39,802 nt of DNA from an uncultured bacterium (GCA_902775595.1 CACYNF010000015.1:1-39802), one strand, 5' to 3'; positions 17,057 through 25,352 are shown, counted from the stretch's first letter. The notes: generated from the sequence alone by a model not told the origin. Numbers and translations are program-made.

Positions 17057-17562
17057 ACGCGCAGGACATGATCGAGGCGGCGCGGCTCGTGCGCGTCCGC
17101 GAGCTCCAGACGGCGCTGACCAAGGCCGCCGCGGAGAACCTGCGCCTGAGGACCGAGAACGACATGCTCTCGGCCCATCTCGATCTCGCGGTTCTCGCCG
17201 CGGGAGATCTCGCCGCGCTTCCGCCCGACGGGCGGCTCGTCATCATCGACGGCTGGAACATGATACTCGGTGCGAACAGGGTGGCGAGGGACCGCGCGGA
17301 GCTCGTGGCGCAGGCGAGGGCGCACATTGCGGAGCATCCGTCCGACTTCGTGTGGATAGTCCTCGACGGGCCGAAGGCCGCGTCGACGGTCGAAGGGCGC
17401 GTACGAGTGTCGTATACCGGCGGAACCGGCGCACATCGCGCCGACAAGTTCATCTGCGACTTTCTCAAGATGGCGCGCTTCCGGGGAGACCTGCGGCGCG
17501 TCGAGGTTCGCACCGACGACAAGGATTTCAAAAAGGAAGTTAAGCGCATATGCGCATCATGA
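17053..17562 (+). CDS. NYN-domain (YacP-like) putative RNase with coiled-coil N-terminus
   Basis: The protein has 169 residues. Residues 1-45 are charged and helical, likely coiled coil. The rest looks like a PIN-like NYN domain: RLVIIDGWNMILGANR (about 60-75) with the first acidic residue, WIVLDGPKA (about 97-105), SYTGGTGAHRADKFICDFLK (about 121-140) and VRTDDKDFKKEVKRI near the end. In Bacillus a relative (Rae1/YacP) is a ribosome-associated RNase; that role is not established here. The GTG start overlaps the prmC stop; an ATG five codons later is an alternative. It ends the rnfAB-prmC group. Confidence 0.65.
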   Translation: MNAQDMIEAARLVRVRELQTALTKAAAENLRLRTENDMLSAHLDLAVLAAGDLAALPPDGRLVIIDGWNMILGANRVARDRAELVAQARAHIAEHPSDFVWIVLDGPKAASTVEGRVRVSYTGGTGAHRADKFICDFLKMARFRGDLRRVEVRTDDKDFKKEVKRICAS

Positions 17563-17593
17563 TGATTGTAAACCCGCATGGGAAAACATTTAA

Positions 17594-17642
17594 CCGTGTA
17601 GAACATGTGGAAAATCCTGCATGATCTACACGTTCTGCACGG
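17594..17642. repeat. Inverted repeat and 9-base repeats before the YhcH-family gene
   Basis: CCGTGTAGAAC (17594-17604) pairs with GTTCTGCACGG (17632-17642), one wobble in 11 pairs, with a 27-base loop. The right arm also reads as two 9-base units, TCTACACGT-TCTGCACGG, which recur before the KDG kinase gene at 27783-27809. It could act as a terminator for the preceding operon or as a leader structure for the next gene. Confidence 0.5.
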
Positions 17643-17669
17643 CTAAAAGAGAAATCAGGAGGATAAGAC

Positions 17670-18131
17670 ATGAACAGCGCGAAGGTCATAAGAATAGACG
17701 ACGATGCCGCGGTTGCGGCGCTCGGGAAGAAGTACGCAAAGGCGTTCGAGTTTCTGCGCAGGCCCGACCTCAAGGATCTGCCGCTCGGCCGCCAGGAGAT
17801 CGACGGCGACAATGTGTTCGCGATAGTGGCGGAGAACGACCTTAAGCCGATTGGCGAGGTTCAGCGCCCCGAGTTCCACAAGCGCTACATCGACATCCAG
17901 GCGCCTCTCACTGGCACGGAGCTCTTCGGCGTTCCCGATCTCCCCGAGGAAGTCGCGAACGGTCCTTTCGACGAGAAGGGCGACGGCGCGCTTTTCGACG
18001 CGAAGTGCCCGATGCAGGCTGTGAAGCCAGGCGAGTGCATCATCTTCGAGCCGCTAGTCGCGCATGCGCCCTGCCACACCGACGTGCCCGGCACGCGCGT
18101 GCGCAAGGTCATCGTCAAAGTCCTCCGCTGA
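17670..18131 (+). CDS. YhcH/YjgK/YiaL family protein (DUF386), cupin-like
   Basis: The 153-residue protein belongs to a family found in sugar-acid and sialic-acid operons and thought to act as sugar anomerase or auxiliary enzyme. The family pattern shows in PIGEVQRPEFHKRYIDIQAPLTGTE (about 51-75), PMQAVKPGECIIFEPLVAHAP (about 112-132) and a C-terminal strand RKVIVKVL; the His and Glu residues in these segments form the usual cupin-type metal site. AGGAGG at 17657-17662, seven bases before the ATG, fixes the start. The sialate O-acetylesterase-like gene two genes downstream supports a link to acetylated sugars, but a separate promoter lies between them. Confidence 0.8.
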   Translation: MNSAKVIRIDDDAAVAALGKKYAKAFEFLRRPDLKDLPLGRQEIDGDNVFAIVAENDLKPIGEVQRPEFHKRYIDIQAPLTGTELFGVPDLPEEVANGPFDEKGDGALFDAKCPMQAVKPGECIIFEPLVAHAPCHTDVPGTRVRKVIVKVLR

Positions 18132-18153
18132 AAAGCACCCTGCATAAGAACCA

Positions 18154-18182
18154 TTGCGGGCGGCGGCGAAATATGCGATAAT
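18154..18182 (+). promoter_or_regulatory. Promoter of the parvulin gene (-35 and extended -10)
   Basis: TTGCGG (18154-18159) and TGCGATAAT (hexamer 18177-18182) are 17 bases apart. The -10 ends eight bases before the ATG at 18191, again leaderless. Confidence 0.6.
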
Positions 18183-18190
18183 ACCGCCCA

Positions 18191-19129
18191 ATGAAAACTG
18201 CAGTTGTAAACGGATACGAAATTTCGGCGGAGGCGGTGAATTTCGAGCTCGACCGTCTCGCCCGCTTCTACATGAGCCACGGCATGACGGCGGAGGAACT
18301 CAGACGCAACCTCCCCAAGCTCGAGGCCAAGGCGCTCGAACAGGCGATCGGCGCGAAGCTGCTTCTCGACCAGGCGCAGCGGCTCGACCTTCCCGTGACG
18401 GCGAAGGACGTCGATGCCGAAGTCGCGCGAGTCGTCCAGCAGGTAGGCGGCGAGGAGAACTACAAGAAGGCGCTTGCCGCGCAGGGAATCTCGGAAGCCG
18501 ATTTCCGCAAAGAGCTTGAGAAGGGCGCGCGCGTCAACATGCTCGTCAACCAGGCGTGTGCGCATGTCGCGGACCCGACCGAGGACGAGGTGACGGCTTT
18601 TTACGAGGCGCACAAGGCCGAATACGTCGAACCGCACCAGGTACTCTGCCAGCACATTCTCGTCAAGGGGTCAAACGACGCCGCTCTCGACAAGATCAAG
18701 GAAATACGCGAACGCATCGTCAATGACAAGGCGGACTTCGCGGAAGAGGCGAAGAAGCACTCCGATTGCCCGTCTGGCGCGCAGGGCGGCTCGCTCGGCT
18801 GGTTCGGGCGCGGCATGATGGTGCCGGAGTTCGACAAGGCCGCTTTCGAGATGAAGAAGGGCGAGGTCTCCGGCATCGTCACGACCGAGTTCGGCTACCA
18901 CATCATCTACAAGGCCGACGAGCGCGGCGGCGGGCAGCAGACGATCGTCGACGTCCACGACCAGATCAAGGACCTCCTCAGGCACGAGGCGCGCGGCAAG
19001 GCGATGGACGCCTATGTAGCGGATCTCCGCGAGAAGGCGACGATCGAGTACAAGGACGTCAAGCACGAGTGCAGCTGCGGGCACGACCATGGACATGACC
19101 ACGGGTGCGCATGCGGGCACCACCACTGA
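18191..19129 (+). CDS. Parvulin-type peptidyl-prolyl isomerase with His/Cys-rich tail
   Basis: The 312-residue protein has a helical chaperone-like N-terminal half (about 1-145, SurA/PrsA style) and a parvulin domain at about 150-245: VLCQHILVKG, CPSGAQGGSLGWFGRGMMVP and FGYHIIYK. The last residues form CSCGHDHGHDHGCACGHHH, a metal-binding tail like that of SlyD. No signal peptide is visible (MKTAVVNGYEISAEAV), so unlike SurA or PrsA it is probably cytoplasmic and may combine folding help with nickel, zinc or copper handling. It is monocistronic or leads into the esterase gene 44 bases on. The parvulin call is firm; the metal role is inference from composition. Confidence 0.85.
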   Translation: MKTAVVNGYEISAEAVNFELDRLARFYMSHGMTAEELRRNLPKLEAKALEQAIGAKLLLDQAQRLDLPVTAKDVDAEVARVVQQVGGEENYKKALAAQGISEADFRKELEKGARVNMLVNQACAHVADPTEDEVTAFYEAHKAEYVEPHQVLCQHILVKGSNDAALDKIKEIRERIVNDKADFAEEAKKHSDCPSGAQGGSLGWFGRGMMVPEFDKAAFEMKKGEVSGIVTTEFGYHIIYKADERGGGQQTIVDVHDQIKDLLRHEARGKAMDAYVADLREKATIEYKDVKHECSCGHDHGHDHGCACGHHH

Positions 19130-19130
19130 G

Positions 19131-19158
19131 AGTCTGAAGTTTGAAGTTGAAAGTTAAA
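19131..19158 (+). repeat. Heptamer tandem repeat before the esterase gene
   Basis: Four units, AGTCTGA-AGTTTGA-AGTTGAA-AGTTAAA, lie immediately after the parvulin stop. Same family as the arrays at 21587 and 28853. Confidence 0.7.
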
Positions 19159-19173
19159 GATAGAAGGGGAAAA

Positions 19174-20724
19174 ATGAGCAAGACGATGATTGCTGTTGTT
19201 GTGGCGGTTGCCGCTCTGCCGGTATTCGCGGGAATCGAGACGGGCGCGCCGTTTACAGACGGCGCCGTTCTCCAGCGCGGGATGAAGGTGCCAGTGTGGG
19301 GCAAGGTTACGCCCGCGCAGAGCAAGGTCCTGCGCAAAGTCAGGGTCGAGTTCGCCGGACAGGAGAAGACGGCGGTCGTCGGCAAGGACGGCGTCTGGAG
19401 AGTCGATCTCGATCCCATGGAGGCGTCCAAGGAAAGCCGCACGATGACAGTCAGCCGGCTGTCCCCCGGGTTCTTCTTCGACGGCGTGGAAGAGACTGTC
19501 GAGATCAAGGACATCCTTGTCGGCGAGGTGTGGTTCGCCTCGGGACAGAGCAACATGGAGTGCCCGATCTGGGGCGGCGGTACGCGCTACCGCGACATGA
19601 AGGGCGGGCTTATGACGACGATGACGTATCTTCCGAACGTCCGCTACGTGAAGAGTCCGCACAAGTGGTCCGTGGAGCCAGTGGAACTCGCGGCGAAATG
19701 GTGCAAGTTCACTCCGGAGAGTCTTCAGCTTTTCCACCGCGCGGACGGAAAGCGCGGCACGGAACTTTCCGCGGTCGCGTTCTACTACGCGCGCGAACTC
19801 TATCTCGCGCTCGACGTTCCGATCGGCATACTCGACGCGAGCTGGGGTGGAACGAACATCGACGCGTGGACGCCGCGGAGCGGATATGAAGGCTGCGACG
19901 AATCCATAAAGGCCACGGCGGAGTATCAGGTCAAGGCCGACTGGAAGGCAGAGACCGACAAGAAGGGGCCGATTGGCGGAGCTCACCAGCAGCCTACGGT
20001 TCTCTACAACGGAATGGCCGCTGCATACGCACCGATGGCGATGCGCGGCTTCATCTGGTATCAGGGATGCCACAACAGCGGCGAGTCAAATCTCTACTGC
20101 GCAAAGCTGCATTCGCTTTACAACGGCTGGCGCCGCGACTTTGCTAATCCCGACCTCAAGCTCTACCTCGTTCAGCTCGCGCCATTCAACCAGAACTGGC
20201 TCGGCATTTGCATGGCGCAGAACAAGTTCTGCGCGGAGGAGAAGAACGCCGCGCTCGCCGTGACGGCCGACGTCGGCAACTTCGACGACATCCACCCGAA
20301 CGACAAGGAGATCGTCGCGAAGCGGCTCGCCGTCCACGCGCTCAAGCGCGACTACGGCTTTGCGATTCCCGAAGACGACTCGCCGGTGCTCAAGTCGGCG
20401 TCGTTTGATGGCGGCAAGGCGACGCTTGCGTTCGACAACGTGAAGGACTGGTACGTCTACGCGCCGGACTACTCGCGCAACCCAGCGTTCGAGCTTGCGG
20501 GAGCCGACGGGAAGTGGCAGCCTGCGAAGGTCGAGAACTACAGGAAGGGCAAAGGGCAGGGTGGCGCCGAAGTCGACACGGACTATATCGACACGCCCGA
20601 GATCGTCCTCTCGAGCGAGGCCGTCCCAGAGCCGGTGAAGGTCCGCTACATGGGCAAGCCGCGCACGTCCGGCACGCTCTACAACGAGGCGTCGCTCCCG
20701 CTCGGCCCCTTCGAAACGAAGTAA
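19174..20724 (+). CDS. Secreted sialate O-acetylesterase-like SGNH esterase
   Basis: The 516-residue protein starts with a signal peptide (MSKTMIAVVVAVAALPVFAG) and belongs to the SASA/SGNH esterases that remove O-acetyl groups from sialic acids or other glycans. The nucleophile motif FASGQSNME lies at about 120-128, an N/G-bearing block GASWGGTNIDAW-like (ASWGGTNIDAW, about 225-235), a second block WYQGCHNSGES at about 296-306, and the Asp-His pair in DDIHPND at about 371-377. The start at 19174 follows a purine-rich GAAGGGG site; the frame also opens at a TTG at 19141, inside the heptamer repeat, which is unlikely. The SpoU gene follows after three bases. Confidence 0.82.
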   Translation: MSKTMIAVVVAVAALPVFAGIETGAPFTDGAVLQRGMKVPVWGKVTPAQSKVLRKVRVEFAGQEKTAVVGKDGVWRVDLDPMEASKESRTMTVSRLSPGFFFDGVEETVEIKDILVGEVWFASGQSNMECPIWGGGTRYRDMKGGLMTTMTYLPNVRYVKSPHKWSVEPVELAAKWCKFTPESLQLFHRADGKRGTELSAVAFYYARELYLALDVPIGILDASWGGTNIDAWTPRSGYEGCDESIKATAEYQVKADWKAETDKKGPIGGAHQQPTVLYNGMAAAYAPMAMRGFIWYQGCHNSGESNLYCAKLHSLYNGWRRDFANPDLKLYLVQLAPFNQNWLGICMAQNKFCAEEKNAALAVTADVGNFDDIHPNDKEIVAKRLAVHALKRDYGFAIPEDDSPVLKSASFDGGKATLAFDNVKDWYVYAPDYSRNPAFELAGADGKWQPAKVENYRKGKGQGGAEVDTDYIDTPEIVLSSEAVPEPVKVRYMGKPRTSGTLYNEASLPLGPFETK

Positions 20725-20727
20725 TTC

Positions 20728-21585
20728 ATGGAAATCACCTCGCCATCCAACCCGAAGCTCAAGTACGTCGTGAAGCTGCGCAGCTGCTCGACGCGCGAGG
20801 AGTCTGGCGAGATGATCGTCGAGGGCTATCGCGAGTGCCGCCGCGCGCTCGACAACGGCTACCGCCCGCGCGCGATTTTCCACTGCCCTGAGTTCTATCT
20901 CAAGAACGAGAACGAGCCGACGCTGGTCGAGGATTGCGCGCGGCTCGGCGCAGAGGTCTACACCTGCTCCAAGACGTGCTTCTCGAAGATCGCCTACAAG
21001 GAGCGTCCCGACGGGCTCCTCATGGTCGGCCCCCACGTCTCCATCAAGCTCGCCGACCTGAAGCTCCCCGAGAATGCGCTCGTGATAGTCACCGAGGCGA
21101 TCGAGAAGCCGGGCAACCTCGGGACGATTCTCCGTTCCGCCGACGCAGCGAAAGTCGCTGCGGTGATAGTGTGCGACAGGACGACCGACATCCACAACCC
21201 GAACGTCGTCCGCGCATCGACGGGAACGATGTTCACCGTGCCGATCGTCGAGGCGACTTCCGACGAGGCGCTTGCGTTCCTCAAGGAGCGCGGCTTCAAG
21301 ATCCTCGCCGCGACGCCGCATGCCGAGAAGCTCCATTTCGAAGTCGACTTGACCGGCAATGTCGCGATTGCGCTTGGCGCGGAGCAGTATGGGCTCACGG
21401 CGAAGTGGATGGACGGCGCGGAACTCAGGGTCAGGATTCCGATGCTCGGCCTCGCCGACTCTCTCAACGTCTCCGCGGCGGCGACGATTCTCGTCTACGA
21501 GGCGGTTCGCCAGCGCATCGCCGCCGGCATCGACAAGGTTCCCGAGTTTATTCCCTGGCATGGAGAGGGGAAGCACGATCATTAG
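20728..21585 (+). CDS. TrmH/SpoU-family RNA 2'-O-methyltransferase
   Basis: The 285-residue protein has an N-terminal L30e-like substrate-binding domain (ITSPSNPKLKYVVKLRSCSTREESG, then IVEGYREC) and the SPOUT catalytic domain with its three motifs: TEAIEKPGNLGTILRSADA (about 119-137), ALGAEQYGL (about 214-222) and IPMLGLADSLNVSAAATILVYE (about 234-255), which form the knotted SAM pocket. It probably methylates a ribose in rRNA or tRNA; the exact site cannot be read. It starts three bases after the esterase stop, with no good ribosome site of its own, and so is probably coupled. Confidence 0.88.
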   Translation: MEITSPSNPKLKYVVKLRSCSTREESGEMIVEGYRECRRALDNGYRPRAIFHCPEFYLKNENEPTLVEDCARLGAEVYTCSKTCFSKIAYKERPDGLLMVGPHVSIKLADLKLPENALVIVTEAIEKPGNLGTILRSADAAKVAAVIVCDRTTDIHNPNVVRASTGTMFTVPIVEATSDEALAFLKERGFKILAATPHAEKLHFEVDLTGNVAIALGAEQYGLTAKWMDGAELRVRIPMLGLADSLNVSAAATILVYEAVRQRIAAGIDKVPEFIPWHGEGKHDH

Positions 21586-21586
21586 G

Positions 21587-21635
21587 AGTTTGAAGTTTGA
21601 AGTTTAAAGTTGAGAGTTGAGAGTTTAGAGTTATG
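21587..21635 (+). repeat. Heptamer tandem repeat running into the VWA gene start codon
   Basis: Seven units in register: AGTTTGA, AGTTTGA, AGTTTAA, AGTTGAG, AGTTGAG, AGTTTAG, AGTTATG. The last unit contains the ATG of the next gene (21633-21635). The GAG words are the only ribosome-site-like sequence before that start. Confidence 0.8.
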
Positions 21636-22616
21636 AGATTTGCGAATCCAGCGTTTTTGATCTTCGCTTTGCTCGTTCCGATCGCCGGGCTGTGGTGGTC
21701 GTTCCTGAAGGCGCGACGGGAGAAGGCGCTCGCGCGGCTTACGCTGAATGTGCCGAAATCCTCGGTCTCCGGGCTTCAGACCGCATGCATCGTCACAGGC
21801 CTTTTCCTCGCGCTCTTTGCTGCGGCGCGGCCGCAGTGGGGCAAGTCGATGGAGAAGACGGTGACGCGCGCGCGCAACGTCGTCATCGCGATAGATGTAT
21901 CGCGCTCGATGCTCGCCGAGGACGTGAGGCCCAACCGCCTCGAGCGCGCCAAGGCCGATGTCGCTGACCTGATCGATTCCCTCGCCGGCGATAGATGCGC
22001 GCTCGTCGCGTTTCGCCGCACCGGTGTCGTCGTGTGTCCGCTCACGACCGACCACGGGTATCTCAGGAGCGCCCTTGAGCGCATGAGCCCCGAGTCCGCG
22101 CCGCGCGGCGAGACCGACCTCGGCAGCGCCATCCGCGCCGCGCTTGGCGCGCTCGATCCCGCGGCAGACGACCACAACGCGATCATCCTGATTTCCGACG
22201 GCGGCGATCTCCGCGGCGAGGCGCTCAAGAACGCCGAGGCGGCGAAAAAGCGCGGCATACCGATCTTCACCGTGGGCATAGGCGACCCGAAGCGCGGCGC
22301 GACGATTCCGGCCGAGGACGGGCGCGGCGTTCAGAAGTTCGACGGCAAGCCGGTTACGGTGAAGCTCGAGGAGTCGGCGCTCAAGGCGATAGCCGAGGCT
22401 TCGAGGGGGCTGTACGTTCCGCTTGCGACGGCCGGCACTGCGGAGACGACGCTTGGCGCGATATACCGCCGCCGCCTTCGCCAGATCGCGCTGATGGAGC
22501 AGAACGAGGAGGAGTCGCGCCTTGGCGAGCGCTACCAGATCTTCCTCGTTCCCGGGCTTGTCCTTCTTATCGTCGGTGCCGCGCTTTCCAAGGGCCGCTT
22601 CGCCAAGCGCAAGTGA
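21633..22616 (+). CDS. BatA/BatB-like membrane VWA protein
   Basis: The 327-residue protein has two N-terminal hydrophobic segments (about 7-25 and 48-65), a von Willebrand A domain and a C-terminal membrane segment (about 303-320). The MIDAS metal site is visible as DVSRSM (about 89-94), with the matching Thr in GETDLGSAI (about 160-168) and the Asp in ISDGGDL (about 189-195). This layout is that of BatA/BatB proteins, linked to envelope stress and aerotolerance in Bacteroides. The usual MoxR ATPase and TPR partners are not adjacent, so it stands alone here. The start lies in the last heptamer unit. Confidence 0.85.
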   Translation: MRFANPAFLIFALLVPIAGLWWSFLKARREKALARLTLNVPKSSVSGLQTACIVTGLFLALFAAARPQWGKSMEKTVTRARNVVIAIDVSRSMLAEDVRPNRLERAKADVADLIDSLAGDRCALVAFRRTGVVVCPLTTDHGYLRSALERMSPESAPRGETDLGSAIRAALGALDPAADDHNAIILISDGGDLRGEALKNAEAAKKRGIPIFTVGIGDPKRGATIPAEDGRGVQKFDGKPVTVKLEESALKAIAEASRGLYVPLATAGTAETTLGAIYRRRLRQIALMEQNEEESRLGERYQIFLVPGLVLLIVGAALSKGRFAKRK

Positions 22617-22621
22617 AAATT

Positions 22622-22630
22622 TGGTATAAT
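22622..22630 (+). promoter_or_regulatory. Extended -10 promoter of the nifU-like/iorB/paaK/luxS operon
   Basis: TGGTATAAT ends 23 bases before the first ATG, so this transcript has a short leader with a real ribosome site (GGAGAGG, 22646-22652). It is the exception to the leaderless pattern. Confidence 0.65.
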
Positions 22631-22656
22631 AGAGGGAAATTTCACGGAGAGGAATG

Positions 22657-22878
22657 ATGGAAGAGAAAATCAAGGCAAAGCTTGACGAGCTGCGCGTCGG
22701 CCTGCAGGCCGACGGCGGTGACCTCGAACTCGTCAAGATCGACGGCAAGGTAGTGTACCTCAAACTCGTCGGGCACTGCGGCAGCTGCCCGTTCGCCATG
22801 ATGACCCTCAAGCAGGGCATTGAGGCGGGGCTGCAGGAAATCGACCCCGAAATCACGGTCGAACGCGTCGAGGGCTGA
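22657..22878 (+). CDS. NifU C-terminal-like Fe-S scaffold/carrier protein
   Basis: A 73-residue protein made only of the NifU C-terminal domain. Its CxxC in GHCGSCPFAMMTLKQGIE (cysteines near residues 41 and 44) binds an iron-sulfur cluster for transfer to client proteins. There are two in-frame ATGs, at 22654 and 22657; the second sits better after GGAGAGG and is chosen, but either may serve. It is followed after two bases by iorB, whose partner subunit IorA is a multi-cluster Fe-S enzyme, so a role in maturing that enzyme is possible. Confidence 0.85.
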   Translation: MEEKIKAKLDELRVGLQADGGDLELVKIDGKVVYLKLVGHCGSCPFAMMTLKQGIEAGLQEIDPEITVERVEG

Positions 22879-22880
22879 CG

Positions 22881-23474
22881 ATGAAGACGGTCAATGTTTC
22901 GCTCGTCGGCGTCGGCGGCCAGGGAATCATCCTCACGGCCGACATTCTCGCAAAGACCGCCGCGCTCGCGGGAATGGACGTCAAGAAGTCCGAAATCCAC
23001 GGCATGGCCCAGCGCGGCGGCTCGGTGACGAGCCAGGTGCGCTTCGGCTCGTCCGTCGCCTCGCCGATCATCCAGGAGGGAACGGCCGACATCCTCGTCT
23101 CGTTCGACAAGGTCGAGGCGCTGAGGAACGCCGGGATCCTCGCGAAGGACGGCACGGCCGTGGTGAACGATCTCTATCTCGTCCCCGTCACCGTCTCGTC
23201 TGGCCAGCAGAAGAGCCCCGACGATCTCGACGGCAAGGTGAAGAAGGCGTTCAAGAAACTCGTCCTCGTCGACGCGATGAAGATCGCGACCGAGGGCGCT
23301 GGCAACGCGCGCACGATGAACATGGTGCTCGCGGGCGCTCTCTCGGCGCTCTGCCCGTTCAAGGAGGAGCTCTGGCTCAAGGCGATGGCGGAGATGCTCT
23401 CCGGCCCGAAGGCCAAGCTGCTCGACGTCAACAAGAAGGCGTTCGCACTCGGCCGCGCCGCAACGGAGGTTTGA
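22881..23474 (+). CDS. iorB: Indolepyruvate ferredoxin oxidoreductase beta subunit
   Basis: IorB is the small subunit of the enzyme that oxidises aryl pyruvates to aryl-acetyl-CoA with ferredoxin, or runs in reverse. The 197-residue protein shows the gamma-domain opening VSLVGVGGQGIILTADILAK, the conserved EIHGMAQRGGSVTSQVRFG (about 38-56) and NMVLAGALSAL. The catalytic, thiamine- and cluster-binding subunit IorA is not in the window. Phenylacetate-CoA ligase follows after one base, a pairing known from organisms that link aryl acids, aryl-CoA and aromatic amino acids. Confidence 0.88.
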   Translation: MKTVNVSLVGVGGQGIILTADILAKTAALAGMDVKKSEIHGMAQRGGSVTSQVRFGSSVASPIIQEGTADILVSFDKVEALRNAGILAKDGTAVVNDLYLVPVTVSSGQQKSPDDLDGKVKKAFKKLVLVDAMKIATEGAGNARTMNMVLAGALSALCPFKEELWLKAMAEMLSGPKAKLLDVNKKAFALGRAATEV

Positions 23475-23475
23475 C

Positions 23476-24756
23476 ATGTCGATGTGGAACCGCGAGAAAG
23501 AAACGCTTTCGCGCGACGAATACGCGAAAGTTCAGCTCGAAGGCCTGAAGAAGTCCCTGAACCGCGTGTGGGGCAATGACTTCTACCGCGAGCGGCTCAA
23601 GAAGGGCGGCGTTGCGTCGCCAGAAGACGTCAAGTCGCTCGACGACCTTGCGAAGATGCCGTTCTTCACGAAGGAGGACTTCCGCGAGGCGTATCCGCTC
23701 AAGATGAACTGCGTCGACAGGAAGGACCTCCTCGAGTTCCACATGTCCTCCGGCTCGACCGGCACGCCTGTCGTCATGGCGTACACGAAGAACGACCTTC
23801 TCCAGTGGGCCGAATGCATGGCGCGCTGCTATGCGATGGCGGGGCTCGAGAAGGGCGATGCATTCCAGATCATCCCGACGTTCGGCCTCTTCAACGGCGG
23901 CTTCGGCTTCTACCACGGCGCGCGCAAGGCGGGGCTCTTCACGGTTCCCGCGTCTTCCGGCAACACCGAGCGGCAGATCCGCCTCATGAAGGACTTCAAG
24001 TCGAAGGGCTTCGCGTCCGTCGTCTCGTACGTTCCGCGCCTCATCGAGAAGCTTGACGAGTGCCCGGAGGGCGAACGCGACCTCCCGTACCTCAAGGTCG
24101 GCATCTTCGGCTCCGAGACGTTCTCCGACGAGACGAGGAGGCGCATCGAGTCGCGCCTCGGCATCGAGTGCTTCGACATCTACGGCATGACCGAGACCGG
24201 CGGCGTGGGCACGACCGGCCAGGACTGCAAGTGCCACTGCGGGCTCCACGTCTTCGAAGACCAGTACATCACCGAGGTCATCGACCCCGTTACGGGCGCG
24301 CTTGTTCCCGACGGCGAGTATGGCGAGCTCGTCTTCACGTCGCTGACGCGCGAGGCGATGCCGATCATCCGCTACAGGACGCACGACATCAGCCGCATCG
24401 TGAGCCGCGAGAAGTGCGCGTGCGGCAGGACGTCGCTCAGGATCGACCGCATTACTGGCCGCACGGACGACATGCTCATCGTCAAGGGCGTCAACTTCTA
24501 TCCGCGCCAGGTCGAGCAGGCGCTCAAGGAGATCCCCGGCGTAGCCGACGAGTTCCAGATCATCCTCGAGGAGCGCCACGGCATGACCGAGGTCACGATC
24601 AACGTCGAGGCCGCCGAAGGCGTGACGGGACACACCGTCGCGAAGCACCTCCGCGAGCGCCTCGGCTTTCTCCCGAAGGGCGACGTGTTCCCGATCGGCT
24701 CTCTCCCGCGCACGGAGGGCAAGGCAAAGCGAGTCATCAAGAAGGTAGTCGAATGA
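23476..24756 (+). CDS. paaK: Phenylacetate-CoA ligase
   Basis: PaaK activates phenylacetate or a related aryl acid with ATP and CoA. It has 426 residues, the typical length, and lacks a long C-terminal AMP-ligase domain, as PaaK does. The phosphate-binding loop SSGSTGTPVVMAYT lies at about 91-104, DIYGMTETGGVG at about 235-246, and the hinge and C-terminal motif GRTDDMLIVKGVNFYPRQVE at about 327-346. With iorB it could make aryl pyruvates reductively or take up aromatic acids from the environment; direction is inference. The luxS start overlaps its stop (ATGA). Confidence 0.92.
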   Translation: MSMWNREKETLSRDEYAKVQLEGLKKSLNRVWGNDFYRERLKKGGVASPEDVKSLDDLAKMPFFTKEDFREAYPLKMNCVDRKDLLEFHMSSGSTGTPVVMAYTKNDLLQWAECMARCYAMAGLEKGDAFQIIPTFGLFNGGFGFYHGARKAGLFTVPASSGNTERQIRLMKDFKSKGFASVVSYVPRLIEKLDECPEGERDLPYLKVGIFGSETFSDETRRRIESRLGIECFDIYGMTETGGVGTTGQDCKCHCGLHVFEDQYITEVIDPVTGALVPDGEYGELVFTSLTREAMPIIRYRTHDISRIVSREKCACGRTSLRIDRITGRTDDMLIVKGVNFYPRQVEQALKEIPGVADEFQIILEERHGMTEVTINVEAAEGVTGHTVAKHLRERLGFLPKGDVFPIGSLPRTEGKAKRVIKKVVE

Positions 24757-25265
24757 ACCTCATCGCGTCATTTCAGGTCGACCACACGAAGATCGTCCCG
24801 GGAATCTACGAATCCCGCGTGGACGAGATCGGCGGCGACTATGCGACGACGTTCGACATAAGGATGAAGGTTCCGAACAGTGAGCCCGCGATCCATCCGA
24901 ACGCGATGCACACGATCGAGCACGTGGTCGCGACCTTCCTGAGAAGCGACGCGGAGTGGAAGGACAGGATCGTCTACTGGGGGCCGATGGGGTGCCTGAC
25001 GGGGTGCTATCTGATCGTCAAGGGGCGGCCTAAGCCGCAGGAGATCCAGCCGCTTCTCCTGCGCGCGTTCGAGCACTTGGCGGGCTACGAGGGCGAAGTG
25101 CCCGGAGCGACGCCGGTGAACTGCGGAAACTACCTTCTGCACGACCTTCCGATGGCGAAGTGGGAGGCGGCGCGGTATGCGGAGATTTTGAAGACGAGCG
25201 CCCGATACGAGTACGAGATGACGAAGCGCATCGAGACGGCGGGCGGCGTTTTCTACGATTCATGA
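24753..25265 (+). CDS. luxS: S-ribosylhomocysteine lyase
   Basis: LuxS cleaves S-ribosylhomocysteine to homocysteine and DPD, the precursor of autoinducer-2. The 170-residue protein has the metal-binding HTIEH (about 53-57) and the catalytic-loop cysteine in GPMGCLTGCYLI (about 74-85), plus a later conserved Cys in CGNYLLHDL (about 126-134) that completes the site. The ATG overlaps the paaK stop by four bases, so luxS is coupled to aromatic-acid activation rather than to the methyl cycle genes. No pfs/mtn gene is near. Confidence 0.95.
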   Translation: MNLIASFQVDHTKIVPGIYESRVDEIGGDYATTFDIRMKVPNSEPAIHPNAMHTIEHVVATFLRSDAEWKDRIVYWGPMGCLTGCYLIVKGRPKPQEIQPLLLRAFEHLAGYEGEVPGATPVNCGNYLLHDLPMAKWEAARYAEILKTSARYEYEMTKRIETAGGVFYDS

Positions 25266-25271
25266 TTTTCC

Positions 25272-25348
25272 GGACGATTAGCTCAGTTGGTTAGAGCAGG
25301 ACCTTTACACGGTCAAGGTCGGGGGTTCGAGTCCCTCATCGCCCACCA
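25272..25348 (+). tRNA. tRNA-Val (anticodon UAC), CCA encoded
   Basis: Cloverleaf elements are present: D arm AGCTCAGTTGGTTAGAGC, anticodon loop TTTACAC (anticodon TAC), T arm GGGGGTTCGAGTCCCTC and an encoded CCA at 25346-25348. Two pairs are broken: acceptor position 3 (A25274 opposite C25342) and the outer anticodon-stem pair (G opposite A). The gene starts six bases after the luxS stop, and a strong terminator follows. Confidence 0.88.
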
Positions 25349-25352
25349 CTTT

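Noticed and set aside
21587..21635. CRISPR array
   Set aside because: Units are seven bases long and contiguous, without spacers; no array with 20-40 base repeats or cas genes was seen.
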